A DNA stretch of 64,000 nt, from NCBI GenBank assembly GCA_016712885.1, contig JADJQF010000002.1:806001-870000 (forward strand), read 5' to 3'. The notes beneath the pieces were generated by a model. The model was not told where the DNA came from, did no database searches, and saw only the letters and a list, made by a program, of their open reading frames with translations. Numbering within the stretch: position 1 is the first letter of the stretch; each line of letters opens with the position of its first letter. This document shows, piece by piece, positions 16,395 through 25,818 of the stretch. The translations under genes were made by a program, and so were the position numbers. This DNA is from Candidatus Flexicrinis proximus (GTDB lineage Bacteria > Chloroflexota > Anaerolineae > Aggregatilineales > Phototrophicaceae).

Positions 16395-18992
16395 TTAGCC
16401 TTGAAGCACAGGCAGCAGCATCAATACAATCACCGCGACGACGCCCACAAGCAGCGCCACCGCATAAATACGCACATATCCGGTCTGCGTCTTGCGCAGC
16501 GCACCGCTGATCCCCCGAACAAGACGGCCCAACCCGTTCACCGCGCCGTCAATGATCCCCAGGTCTACCGGTTGGCTGAGGATCCGTCCCATGCCGTTGA
16601 AGCCCTTAACGATCACGCCGTCATGGAAATAATCGTGCCAGAACTGCCAGTCGACCACATCCGCCAGGAAGCTGGCGATGCGCTGGAACGGGCCGATAAT
16701 CAGACGGTGATAGGTCTCATCCCAGTACATACGCGCGTTCGCAAACGCAAACATGGCACTGGTGGCCGGCCGGATTTCCAGCGGGTCCTTACCATTCTCG
16801 TCAATGGCGTGGCTGCCGTAGATCCGGTTGGCCAGGAAGATGGCCGCGAACCCGATCAAGAGAGAGGCTACAGCTATCAGCGGGTAGAACGAGCCCACAT
16901 GCAGGTTCGATACGCTGTATTCCAGCCAGACGGCCAGCGTGTGTTCGCCAAAGATGTTCGGCAGGAAGAACAACCGGAAAAAGTCGCCAATGAAGTCGCC
17001 GCCCGATGGGATATTCAGGAACCCGCCCAGCACGCTCAGAACCGCCAGGATGATCAGGGGCAAGGTCATCGTCCAGGTGCTTTCACTGGCGTGATCCGCC
17101 GCATCGCTCCGCGGTCCGCCGTGGAAAACCATCTTGATCTGGCGCCACATGTAGAACGCGGTCAGGCCGGCAGCCGCAAACAGCAGCAGGGCGATAAATC
17201 CGGCAGGCTTGCCATCGACAAGCGCGGCAACCCAACTATCGGCCAGGATTTCGTCTTTGCTCCAGAAACCGGCAAACGGCCAGATTCCGGCCAGCGCCAG
17301 CGTCCCAATCAGGTACGTCGCATAGGTAATGGGCATCTTGCGCGCCAGCCCGCCCATCCCGCGCATGTCCTGGGGATCGAACGGTTTCTCGTCGTGGTGT
17401 TCAGCCACCGCATGTGCTGGCTCAGCATGTCCGTGTGCGTCGTGCCCGTGGTCGTCATGTGCATCGCCGCCGTGATCATGACCATGGGCGTGGTGATGGC
17501 CATGCTCCATACCGTGAATAACCGAGCCGGAGCCGAGGAACAGCAGCGCCTTGAAGAAGGCATGGGTGACCATGTGGAAAATCGCAGCGCCGTAGGCGCC
17601 TATGCCGACAGCCGCAACCATAAACCCAAGCTGCGAAACCGTCGAATAGGCCAGAACACGCTTGATGTCGAACTGACCGACAGCGATGAACCCCGCCACC
17701 AACGCAGTCGAAACGCCGACGATGGTGACTACAAGCGAGGTGAGCTCCGCCTCATGGAAGAAGACATTCGAGCGCACCATCATGTAGACGCCCGCAGTGA
17801 CCATTGTGGCCGCATGGATGAGCGCAGAGACAGGCGTCGGGCCGGCCATCGCGTCTGGAAGCCAAACAAACAGCGGGATTTGCGCGCTCTTGCCTGCCGC
17901 GCCCAGCAGCATGAACAGCGTGATCAACGTTATGACCGTATCGATGTCGAGTTCGAGACCGCCGAAATTGACCGTGCGGCCCACAGCAGTGCCGTCTCCG
18001 CGGTCAAGCGTCTCTTCACCCTCAAGCTCAACGATCCGTTCGGCCTGGCCAAAGATACCCAGCTGATTGAGTGCCAGATGGTCGTTATTCGTATAGGCGA
18101 TCACGGGACCGGAATGATCTTCTTCGGTCACGGCTGCGCCTTCTGCCGCCGGTTCGTGCGCGCCGTCCTCTTCCTGCTCAACAGTCAGATCCGTCGAAAG
18201 ACTAACCGTTTGCGCGGCCGATCCCTCGTGATCGTCTTGGGTCTCGCCCTCGCCGGCCGGGGCAGCCTCTTCGCCGTGTTCTTCAGCGGCCTCACCGTGG
18301 CCCCCGCCGCTAGCGAGAGTTTCCATCATGTGCGGGTTCGAGACCTCGGTCGGCTTGAAAAAGTCAAGCGTTCCGAAGGTCCAGAAGCACAGGAAGATCG
18401 CCATCAGAAGGCCGAAGTCGCCGACGCGGTTCGCGATGAACGCTTTGCGCGCGGCATTGGCGTTACGGATGCCTTCGCCGTTCTTCTTGTCCCACCAGAA
18501 ACCGATCAGCAGGTACGAGCAGAGGCCGACGCCTTCCCACCCGACGAACATCATCAGCAGGTTGTTGCCGGTGACGAGAATGATCATGAACGCAAGGAAC
18601 ATGTTCAGGTAGGCGAAAAACCGGCTGAACCGCTTGTCGCCGTGCATGTAGCCGCTGGCATAGATGTGGATGAGCGTCCCGACAAAGGTGACGAAGCCGA
18701 GCATGGTCACGCTGAGCGTATCGACACGCATCTGCCACGGGATTTCCAGACCGATGCTTTCGATCCGTATCCACCCGTCAAGGATCGGGGGATCTACGAT
18801 GGCGGGTTGATAGTAGTTGCCGTTCAGATAGCTGAACAGCACCAGCCAGACGAAAAACGTCGCACCCGAGGCAACGATCCCGACGAGGGACGAAGCCCGT
18901 TCATTCAGCTTCGGCCCCCAGAAGAAATTGATGAAGGCGCCAACCGACGGGAGGAGGATAATCAGCGGCGCAATCAGCGCGAGGTTCTGCAT
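16395..18992 (-). CDS. nuoL: NADH-quinone oxidoreductase subunit L with acidic and His-rich insertions
   Basis: This is the distal antiporter-like subunit with the long lateral helix. It has 865 aa against about 610-680 normally. The core motifs are intact: QIPLFVWLPDAMAGPTPVSA (371-390), VLAYSTVSQLGFMV (446-459) and the C-terminal helix HL region. Two insertions stand out. Residues 216-345 are an acidic E/A/G/H-rich stretch between membrane helices of the first half. Residues about 496-533 are a His/Asp-rich run (HGHHHAHGHDHGGDAHDD) containing about 16 histidines. The second looks metal-binding. Both lie in loops between membrane segments. The start at 18992 agrees with the first TM segment. 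Confidence 0.95.
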   Translation of the reverse strand: MQNLALIAPLIILLPSVGAFINFFWGPKLNERASSLVGIVASGATFFVWLVLFSYLNGNYYQPAIVDPPILDGWIRIESIGLEIPWQMRVDTLSVTMLGFVTFVGTLIHIYASGYMHGDKRFSRFFAYLNMFLAFMIILVTGNNLLMMFVGWEGVGLCSYLLIGFWWDKKNGEGIRNANAARKAFIANRVGDFGLLMAIFLCFWTFGTLDFFKPTEVSNPHMMETLASGGGHGEAAEEHGEEAAPAGEGETQDDHEGSAAQTVSLSTDLTVEQEEDGAHEPAAEGAAVTEEDHSGPVIAYTNNDHLALNQLGIFGQAERIVELEGEETLDRGDGTAVGRTVNFGGLELDIDTVITLITLFMLLGAAGKSAQIPLFVWLPDAMAGPTPVSALIHAATMVTAGVYMMVRSNVFFHEAELTSLVVTIVGVSTALVAGFIAVGQFDIKRVLAYSTVSQLGFMVAAVGIGAYGAAIFHMVTHAFFKALLFLGSGSVIHGMEHGHHHAHGHDHGGDAHDDHGHDAHGHAEPAHAVAEHHDEKPFDPQDMRGMGGLARKMPITYATYLIGTLALAGIWPFAGFWSKDEILADSWVAALVDGKPAGFIALLLFAAAGLTAFYMWRQIKMVFHGGPRSDAADHASESTWTMTLPLIILAVLSVLGGFLNIPSGGDFIGDFFRLFFLPNIFGEHTLAVWLEYSVSNLHVGSFYPLIAVASLLIGFAAIFLANRIYGSHAIDENGKDPLEIRPATSAMFAFANARMYWDETYHRLIIGPFQRIASFLADVVDWQFWHDYFHDGVIVKGFNGMGRILSQPVDLGIIDGAVNGLGRLVRGISGALRKTQTGYVRIYAVALLVGVVAVIVLMLLPVLQG

Positions 18993-18999
18993 ATCCGGT

Positions 19000-19302
19000 C
19001 TAACCTTCCATCAGGTGCAGCTCATCAATATTGATGCTCTGCTTGGTACGGAAAATCGCCACAATTAGTGCCAGCCCGACAGCCACTTCAGCCGCGGCGA
19101 CCGTCATCACGAAAAATGTAAACAAGTGGCCGTCTACCTCTCCCCAATGTCTGCTAAAGGCGACAAGGGCCAGATTGGCGCTGTTGAGCATCAGTTCAAC
19201 AGACATAAATACCACGATCGCATTACGACGCAGAAGTACGCCAAGCGCCCCAAGGGCGAACAAGGCCATGCTGAGTATCACATAGGCTTCAGTTTGAACC
19301 AT
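19000..19302 (-). CDS. nuoK: NADH-quinone oxidoreductase subunit K
   Basis: This is the small three-helix membrane subunit of complex I (100 aa, normal). It carries the family stretch FMSVELMLNSANLALVAF, with the conserved membrane Glu of the E-channel, and AAAEVAVGLALIVAIFR with the second Glu. It lies between nuoJ and nuoL with short gaps. Confidence 0.97.
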   Translation of the reverse strand: MVQTEAYVILSMALFALGALGVLLRRNAIVVFMSVELMLNSANLALVAFSRHWGEVDGHLFTFFVMTVAAAEVAVGLALIVAIFRTKQSINIDELHLMEG

Positions 19303-19327
19303 GATGCCCTCCCCTGTTACACGGCGG

Positions 19328-20830
19328 CTAGTCGCCAGCCGGATTCTCCGTACGTTCCGGCAGCTGCGGCGCGCCGCTGGTCAGATCAGCGCCGGTCTGG
19401 CTTGCGATGACACTGGTCAGCGGGCGGCTTACCTTGCGGCGAGTTGTGCGCGAGGGCTTCGGCACGTGTTCCCCGCGATAGGTGATCACAATCACGCCGA
19501 CCATCGCTGCCAGCAGCAGCATGGCAACCAGTTGAAATGGCAGCAGGTAGTCCGTGAACAGCCGCTCGCCAAGCGACGCCGGAGAGCCAAACGCGACCTT
19601 TTCTACCGCCGGCAGTTCCGACGCGATGGCACGAAGGGAACCATCAGGCCGGCGTTCAGGTGCAATGACGATCAGCGCGTTGTCCCCTGTACGCAGGCCC
19701 AGCGTCTCCGTTAACCGAATCACGAGCGCGCGGCTCAAACGGTCGCCGTCATCGACGAAGTTCTCTTCGTCGGCAAGCCCTTCAAGCGGCTGATACACAA
19801 CCCAGTTGATGAAGCCCGCCGGATACTGAAGTCGTGCAGGTACCGAGTCCTGCTGGCCGGACACAGTCTCGTTGACATAGTCCCCATAGGCCAGTTCGTT
19901 AACCACCGGCAAAAGCATCCGACCGGTCTTAACGCTGGTGAGATCATTGACTTTGGGGTCGAACATCTCATTTTGGAGATCGGCGATACTGACCGCAGGC
20001 ACCAGACCGTACGCGTTGACAATCGAAAGACCGGGGGTTTCGCTCTCCAAGACCTGGATAAAGTCCAGATCGACTTCACCCGCAAGTACCATCGTAACGC
20101 TCGTCGACGGCTCAAGATTTAGCTCGGTCGTACGCAGGACTTCATCGCTTCCCGCAGCATGGAGCGTCACCACATGTGCCCCAGGTTCCACGGCGGCGAA
20201 TTCAGTAGCTTCACCGAATTCGATCGAATCGTCGACCAGTTCGCCATCCACGTAGATCGAGAAGATGCGGTTATCCGGCAGCACCGGCACCGCTGGACGG
20301 GTGGCCGGCTCTTCCGACGGGGTTTCTTCGGTAGTAGTGGTATCAGTCGTGTCCGCAGCGCTCGCCTCGTCCGCGGCAGCTTCTTCTGTCGCAGGTTCTG
20401 CAACAGCCGCTTGCCCGCCAGGGGCAGCGTGCACGAATCTCAGCGTCGCATCTTCGGGTGAAGGTATCGCGGTGTCAATTCGGCCCTGACCGAGGGCAAG
20501 GGCGCCAATCAACACAAAGGCAAACGCCAACCCCAGGCCAAGGGGTGGGAGCCACGGAAAGCGGCGCAGATGCGCGCCTGCTCCGGTTCTTTCCGCGCCG
20601 AGAAGCATGATCACGAAGAGGAACAGAACCATGATCGCGCCGGCATAGACCGCGATCTGCACGAGCGCCAGGAATGGAGCTTCGAGCAAGAGGTACATCA
20701 TCGCCACGCAAATGAAATTGACGATCAGGAACAAGGCGCTGTGTACAGCATTCTTGCTCGAAATCATCAAGCCGGCACTTGCTAGGGCGAGCGCCCCGAC
20801 GATAAAAAAGAGGATTACTTCTGCGGTCAT
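19328..20830 (-). CDS. nuoJ: NADH-quinone oxidoreductase subunit J with a DUF4397-like extracytoplasmic insertion
   Basis: NuoJ normally has about 165-200 aa; this one has 500. Four TM helices (1-114, including the VYAGAIMVLFLFVIML pi-bulge helix) are normal. A soluble block of about 310 residues precedes the fifth helix (about 430-451). The block begins LRFVHAAPG, runs through an A/E/T-rich spacer (139-180), and continues with IYVDGELVDDSIEFGEATEF and VEPGAHVVTLHAAG. This order of His-Ala-x-Pro, VDG and PGxHxVxL elements matches the DUF4397 extracellular domain. The rest (260-425) is unassigned. The C-terminal tail (452-500) is basic and probably cytoplasmic. No frameshift is seen, and the frame is open throughout. 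Confidence 0.92.
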   Translation of the reverse strand: MTAEVILFFIVGALALASAGLMISSKNAVHSALFLIVNFICVAMMYLLLEAPFLALVQIAVYAGAIMVLFLFVIMLLGAERTGAGAHLRRFPWLPPLGLGLAFAFVLIGALALGQGRIDTAIPSPEDATLRFVHAAPGGQAAVAEPATEEAAADEASAADTTDTTTTEETPSEEPATRPAVPVLPDNRIFSIYVDGELVDDSIEFGEATEFAAVEPGAHVVTLHAAGSDEVLRTTELNLEPSTSVTMVLAGEVDLDFIQVLESETPGLSIVNAYGLVPAVSIADLQNEMFDPKVNDLTSVKTGRMLLPVVNELAYGDYVNETVSGQQDSVPARLQYPAGFINWVVYQPLEGLADEENFVDDGDRLSRALVIRLTETLGLRTGDNALIVIAPERRPDGSLRAIASELPAVEKVAFGSPASLGERLFTDYLLPFQLVAMLLLAAMVGVIVITYRGEHVPKPSRTTRRKVSRPLTSVIASQTGADLTSGAPQLPERTENPAGD

Positions 20831-20933
20831 GCATTACATCCTTGCGCGGGCTAACGCGGCTGGTGGAGTTTAACACGGGAGCGCCGAAGATTAAAGGCTT
20901 CGGCGCGTCAGGTGTCCCGTAAATCTCTCTCGG

Positions 20934-21428
20934 TTAACGTGGATTCTCCATGTCTGGAATTGACCGGGTGTAGACGCCTGGCTCGACCTGCTGCGGCGTA
21001 TCCACTCCTCCTTGGGGAACCGGATCGATCAGCATGTCCTTGGTGAATATCGCATCGCGGCGATCTGTGAAGCTGAGACGGTGTTCATGTCCCAGCTGGA
21101 TAGCCTGAGTCGGGCAGGCATCTTCGCAGTAGCCGCAGAAGATGCAGCGAAGCATGTTAATCTCATACGTCTTGGCAAAGCGTTCGCCGGGGCTGAAGCG
21201 CTTTTCGTCGCTGTTCTCGGACGCTTCTACCCAGATGGCATCCGCGGGACATGCGGCAGCGCACAAGGCGCAACCGATGCACTTTTCGAGGCCATTATCA
21301 TAGCGGCGCAGATGATGACGCCCCTTGAAGCGCTCCTGAAAGGGACGCACCTGCTCGGGATACTGCAGGGTGGTTGGTTCTTCAAGAATATGCTTGAAGG
21401 TTGTGGCAAAACCGCGAAGGACGTTCAT
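20934..21428 (-). CDS. nuoI: NADH-quinone oxidoreductase subunit I
   Basis: This peripheral-arm subunit carries clusters N6a and N6b. It has 164 aa with two complete 4Fe-4S motifs: C50, C53, C56, C60 (CIGCALCAAACP) and C95, C98, C101, C105 (CIFCGYCEDACP). It transfers electrons from NuoG toward NuoB. It sits between nuoH and nuoJ in canonical order. The gap of about 100 bases before nuoJ is the longest in the operon. Confidence 0.97.
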   Translation of the reverse strand: MNVLRGFATTFKHILEEPTTLQYPEQVRPFQERFKGRHHLRRYDNGLEKCIGCALCAAACPADAIWVEASENSDEKRFSPGERFAKTYEINMLRCIFCGYCEDACPTQAIQLGHEHRLSFTDRRDAIFTKDMLIDPVPQGGVDTPQQVEPGVYTRSIPDMENPR

Positions 21429-21455
21429 CGCTGGGGGGTCCTCTCCAAAACTCGA

Positions 21456-22967
21456 TTAGTTGGCGCCGCTGGAAGCAGGCGGTTCGCCGGGCTTGGCGGG
21501 TTCGATGGCTGAGTCTGATTTGGGCGCCTCCGGCGCAAGCGACGATAGCCGGTCGAGCAGGCTCAAGTTCGCCTTGTAAAGTAGGATAGGGGCTGCCAAC
21601 AGACCGCCAACAGCCTGCAGCGCGACCCAGCCGGCGCCGCGACGTTCGCCCGTAATGACCGGATCGAACTCGATATCCCCCTCATCCTCTTCGGATGCCG
21701 GTTTGCGGAAGAAGGCAAAGTAAGCGCCAATGATCAGCAGTACGAACAACCCGCCAGAAATGATGGCGTAGCCGACTGGGCCAAACGCATCGCCGATCAC
21801 GACGGCAATCGTCGTCCATGCAACTGCGAGGAGCGAGAGCGGAAGCAGGACCTTCCAACCGAAAGTCATCAACCGGTCGTACCGGATGCGAGGCAGTGTC
21901 GCGCGAATCCAGATGAAACCGAGCAGGCAGAGAATAACCTTCGCGAGCATGACTAGCGGGCCAAGGATCGGGGCATTCTCGACCAGGAAGAAGTGATAGC
22001 CGCCGAAGAACAGCGACATCGCTATCAGGCTGGAACCAATCATGCCGAGATACTCCGCCATCATGAACATCGCGAACTTCATGCCGCTGTATTCCGTCAT
22101 GAAACCAGCGGTAAGCTCCTGTTCAGCTTCCGGCAGATCAAAGGGTGCACGGTTTGTCTCAGCGATTAAGGCGACAATCAGGATAGCAGCTGCCAGTGGG
22201 TTCTGGAACACAAACCAGTTGAATGGCGACCCGGCCTGTGCTTCGATGATGTCCACGACGCTCATACTGCCGGCAAGCATGACCGGAACGACCATCGCCA
22301 GGCCAAGGCTTAACTCGTAGCTGATCATCTGGGCGGTGGCACGCAGCGCGCCAAGCATGGCGTACTTGTTATTGCTTGACCAACCTGCCAGCGCAATACC
22401 GTAGGTGGCAATGCTGGTAATCGCGAGGATCCACAGGACGCCAACGTTGATGTTCGATACATAAAGCGGAATGTTATACCAGTTACCATCAAACCACGGG
22501 ATCGTGATACGCGGGCCAAGCGGCGTAACCGCCATCACAATCAGGATCGGGACGACCTTGAGCATCGGCGCAAGGAGATATACGACTTTATATGCCTTTG
22601 CGGGCATGATGTCTTCTTTGAAGATCAGCTTGACACCATCTGCTGCCGGCTGGAGCAGGCCGTTGGGACCGACGCGATTGGGGCCGCTGCGCTGTTGAAA
22701 GAAGGCAATCCACTTCCGTTCGAGCAGCGTCGTATACGCGAACCCGGTGACCACGATGAGCAGGAACAGCACGGAGTAGATGATCGGCTGAAGTACACTG
22801 CAGCCATACCACGCCTCACACATGACCGGCGTATTGTACGAACCATTGGACAGCATGTTGACCAGACCAACACCGATCGTCAACACCAGCAGGACCGTGA
22901 CGATTAAGCCAACAAGCGCTGCGCCTAAAATGTACTTGAGAGGGATGCCGTAAATCTTGCGGTTCAT
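21456..22967 (-). CDS. nuoH: NADH-quinone oxidoreductase subunit H with a C-terminal extension
   Basis: This membrane subunit forms the quinone-binding cavity. ATG 22967 is chosen because TAGGAGG, overlapping the nuoG stop, lies 6 bases upstream. The product is 503 aa, about 150 longer than typical. Conserved stretches include AETNRAPFDLPEAEQELTAG (with the acidic quinone-site loop), ERKWIAFFQQRSGPNRVGP and a C-terminal RIRYDRLMTFGWKVLLP. After this normal end an extra TM pair (YAIISGGLFVLLIIGAYFAF) and a hydrophilic tail follow. The tail is unrecognised. Confidence 0.95.
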   Translation of the reverse strand: MNRKIYGIPLKYILGAALVGLIVTVLLVLTIGVGLVNMLSNGSYNTPVMCEAWYGCSVLQPIIYSVLFLLIVVTGFAYTTLLERKWIAFFQQRSGPNRVGPNGLLQPAADGVKLIFKEDIMPAKAYKVVYLLAPMLKVVPILIVMAVTPLGPRITIPWFDGNWYNIPLYVSNINVGVLWILAITSIATYGIALAGWSSNNKYAMLGALRATAQMISYELSLGLAMVVPVMLAGSMSVVDIIEAQAGSPFNWFVFQNPLAAAILIVALIAETNRAPFDLPEAEQELTAGFMTEYSGMKFAMFMMAEYLGMIGSSLIAMSLFFGGYHFFLVENAPILGPLVMLAKVILCLLGFIWIRATLPRIRYDRLMTFGWKVLLPLSLLAVAWTTIAVVIGDAFGPVGYAIISGGLFVLLIIGAYFAFFRKPASEEDEGDIEFDPVITGERRGAGWVALQAVGGLLAAPILLYKANLSLLDRLSSLAPEAPKSDSAIEPAKPGEPPASSGAN

Positions 22968-22977
22968 GGGCGGCCTC

Positions 22978-25452
22978 CTAAACCTTGCTGACCTGACCAA
23001 CGGTCAGACCCATTGGCACGGCTTCTTCAGTCAGATGTCGCGGGAGGACGATAGATCCCTCTGGCGCGCCTCCGTTCACGTGAGCACGGACGCGCACTTT
23101 CGCGCCACCTCCGCTGATCTGCACGATGTCGCCGCTCGAAATGCCGAGCTTGGCCGCGTCGGCAGAATTGATCTCGGCATACGGGGACAAGACGCGAGGA
23201 TGAACCAGCGTACTCGGCCTGAACTGAGCCTCGCGGTTATACAGTCGCGTCGCTGGGATAAGCATGAATTCGCCCTTCGCCGGCTTAGGAACCTCAGGTA
23301 GTTTCACGTCAGCGGCCTTAACCGCTTCACCCCTGTCGGCCGCGGTGGGAATGACTACGCCGAGCCCGCCCTTGTTAGCGTAAGCTGTCCCGCCGTAGTA
23401 GAGATCAGCGCCACCGATATCCGGATACTGCTTCTCAACCTTGCTCACCGCACGGTAGTCGATCCCTGCAAATGCCGGGACAAAAGCACTGATTTCCTTC
23501 ATCACGGCCGACGCGGATAACTTTGCACGCGCCTGTCCCAGCTTCTCACCAATTCGACCGGCAATCTGCCAGACCGGCAGAGACTCGCCGACTGGCCCTT
23601 GAGCGGTATAGAAGCGCTGAACACGGCGTTCGCCGTTGGTGAAGGTTCCATCTCGCTCGGCAAAACTCTGAATGGGGAGCACGATCTTCGCGTACTGCTT
23701 GCTGACTGCGTCCGGCAGCAGGCTCAGGCTGATGATCGTCTCGACCTTTGACAGCCAGGTCGCTGCGGCAGGATCGTCAGCCACGATGTCGGCCTGCGCA
23801 ATGATCAGGACTTTGGGCGGATTGGCGGCGATCGCGACCGATTGCTCGGGCGTAAAGCCAAAGTAGAACTGACCCACCCCGTTAGCTCCGGGGAATGTCG
23901 ACATTAAGCCGTTATTGGGCCGGCCAAAGTGGCTAGTGCCGATGAGCGTGTTGGCGGCAGCCTGCATGAGGGCGCGATGACCGTCGAGGGTCAGCCCCTC
24001 CGCACCCGCAATAATGATCAGATTCGCCGCTTCGGTCACGAGTTTGTTAATCTCGGATGCGGACGACTTCAGGTCAGAAAGCCAGTGAGCGGCCTTCCCG
24101 GACTCGTAACGCGCAGTGACAGTGGCAAAGTCGTCCATGCGTGTCTTGCGGGCATTCGCGACGATCACAGTCGCGCCCTGGTCGTGTGCGCGCTTGATAC
24201 GGAGCCGCCAGACGGGAACTTCTTCTTCGAGGTCGCTGGCTATGACGAGTACAACATCGCCCTTGGCCAGATTCTTCAGATTCGTACCCGTTCCAACACC
24301 TACCTGAGCGACCAAATCTGCGCCGGAGTGCGTAATCGGCCATGCGCCGAATTGCGTGCCGGATGTGCCTTTGACCAACTGATGCAGCGCCCACAGATCT
24401 TCATTGCTGGCCCCGCTGCCCGCGATCACCGCGACAGAAGCACCCGCAGCTTTGATCTTGTCGGTTGCTGCTGCAGTGGCTTCCACCCAAGTGACGGCCT
24501 TGCCATTGACGACCGGCGATGTGTACCGGTCCTCTGAACGCGTGAAATGATGGCCGAACCGTGCCTTATCACTGATCCAGATCTCATTGACCCATTCGTT
24601 CTGCCGCGGCATCACACGTTTGATCATGGCACGGCCGCCGAAATCGCGATCAAGGCGGGTGCTAAGGCTAATGTTGCTGCCAGCGGCATCCCACGGATCA
24701 ATACTCGGGACTTCGGTGAGTTCCCATGGACGTGCACCAAACCGGAAGTCGGCAGTGGTCAATGCCCCGACAGGGCAAATGTCGGTGGTATTGCCGCTAA
24801 AGTACGTGTCAAAACCGGGATCGCTGTTGGTGATGATCTGCAGGGTACGTCCCCGCTCGTGAAAAGCCAGGACATCGTCCCCAACAATCTCATCCTGGAA
24901 GCGGACACAGCGCGCGCACTGAATGCAGCGTTCTTCGTCGAGGAAAATCAGATCACCAAGAGGAACATGCTTGTCGAGATGCTGCTTGTCCGAATAGTTC
25001 ATCCGGGTCTGGCCAGGGCCGTGAGCCATAGTCAGGTTCTGGAGCGGGCATTCACCGCCCTTATCGCAAATCGGGCAGTCGAGTGGGTGGCTGGTGAGAA
25101 GGAACTCCAGCACGTTCTTGCGCGCCGTGATCACTTGATCAGTATTGGTGCGAATCACCATGCCATCGGCGACCGTTTGCGTGCACGCGGTCTGAAGCTT
25201 GGGCATCCACCGGATTTTCGGCGATCCGTCGTCCAGACGAACAATTTCGCGAGTCGCCGGATCCCTCTCCGGGCTGCCCTGCTCGACGAGACACATACGA
25301 CACATGCCAACTGGCGACATTTTCGGATGATAACAAAAGACGGGGATATCGTTTCCCGCCGCATCTTTCGCCGCATCCACCAAATTTCGTCCAGCTGGAA
25401 CCTGATAGTCCGTGCCGTCGATTGTAATCGTAACTAACTTCTGTTCTGCCAT
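22978..25452 (-). CDS. nuoG: NADH-quinone oxidoreductase subunit G
   Basis: This is the large peripheral-arm subunit (824 aa). The N-terminal 2Fe-2S site is C40, C51, C54, C90. The His-ligated 4Fe-4S (N5) is H122, C126, C129, C135. The next 4Fe-4S (N4) is C176, C179, C182, C226. A molybdopterin-oxidoreductase-like domain and a C-terminal MopB-like barrel (SSGDIVQISGGGAKVRVRA) follow. All N-terminal ligands are present. The extra N7 cluster cannot be seen. nuoH starts 10 bases after the stop. Confidence 0.97.
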   Translation of the reverse strand: MAEQKLVTITIDGTDYQVPAGRNLVDAAKDAAGNDIPVFCYHPKMSPVGMCRMCLVEQGSPERDPATREIVRLDDGSPKIRWMPKLQTACTQTVADGMVIRTNTDQVITARKNVLEFLLTSHPLDCPICDKGGECPLQNLTMAHGPGQTRMNYSDKQHLDKHVPLGDLIFLDEERCIQCARCVRFQDEIVGDDVLAFHERGRTLQIITNSDPGFDTYFSGNTTDICPVGALTTADFRFGARPWELTEVPSIDPWDAAGSNISLSTRLDRDFGGRAMIKRVMPRQNEWVNEIWISDKARFGHHFTRSEDRYTSPVVNGKAVTWVEATAAATDKIKAAGASVAVIAGSGASNEDLWALHQLVKGTSGTQFGAWPITHSGADLVAQVGVGTGTNLKNLAKGDVVLVIASDLEEEVPVWRLRIKRAHDQGATVIVANARKTRMDDFATVTARYESGKAAHWLSDLKSSASEINKLVTEAANLIIIAGAEGLTLDGHRALMQAAANTLIGTSHFGRPNNGLMSTFPGANGVGQFYFGFTPEQSVAIAANPPKVLIIAQADIVADDPAAATWLSKVETIISLSLLPDAVSKQYAKIVLPIQSFAERDGTFTNGERRVQRFYTAQGPVGESLPVWQIAGRIGEKLGQARAKLSASAVMKEISAFVPAFAGIDYRAVSKVEKQYPDIGGADLYYGGTAYANKGGLGVVIPTAADRGEAVKAADVKLPEVPKPAKGEFMLIPATRLYNREAQFRPSTLVHPRVLSPYAEINSADAAKLGISSGDIVQISGGGAKVRVRAHVNGGAPEGSIVLPRHLTEEAVPMGLTVGQVSKV

Positions 25453-25459
25453 CGGGTGA

Positions 25460-25810
25460 TCAGCCTTTTCCCGTTTTCTGCCCCACTCGATTGACGCCGG
25501 ATAGTTCCTGCGCCAGTTTTAACCCCCGAAGGGCGCGATCGCGGACTGCCTGCGCGACTACCCCCCACGTCTGTGTCTTGAATTGCGCTTCGGCCAGCCC
25601 GAGAGCCCGCCGAAAGTCACGTGCAGCGGCGTTATACTCACCGATTTGCACAAGTACCTCGCCGCGACTGACGTAACTTGCGGCTGATTCAGGATCGCGC
25701 TCCAACGCTCTGGTCAGTTCATGGAGGCGTTCATCCTGCCCTACCCGCTTCTCCGCATCAGTCGGCAATATCCACGAGAGAACTCGCTGCCATACGGTCG
25801 GATCCGCCAT
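25460..25810 (-). CDS. Small TPR-like protein inside the nuo operon
   Basis: The 116-aa soluble protein lies between nuoF and nuoG, 7 and 8 bases from each. The centre (about 28-75: LTRALERDPESAASYVSRGE, then LVQIGEYNAAARDFRRALGL) matches one and a half tetratricopeptide repeats. No signal or cofactor motif is present. TPRs mediate protein contacts. The position suggests an assembly factor or accessory subunit of the NADH-dehydrogenase module, but this is inference. It is not one of the 14 standard Nuo subunits. Confidence 0.8.
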   Translation of the reverse strand: MADPTVWQRVLSWILPTDAEKRVGQDERLHELTRALERDPESAASYVSRGEVLVQIGEYNAAARDFRRALGLAEAQFKTQTWGVVAQAVRDRALRGLKLAQELSGVNRVGQKTGKG

Positions 25811-25818
25811 AACCTGTG

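Noticed and set aside
14783..19034. Long plus-strand frames (up to about 950 codons) opposite nuoN, nuoM and nuoL
   Set aside because: They are antisense to well-conserved genes and their translations are low-complexity D/R/H/Q-rich, typical of shadow frames in high-GC DNA.
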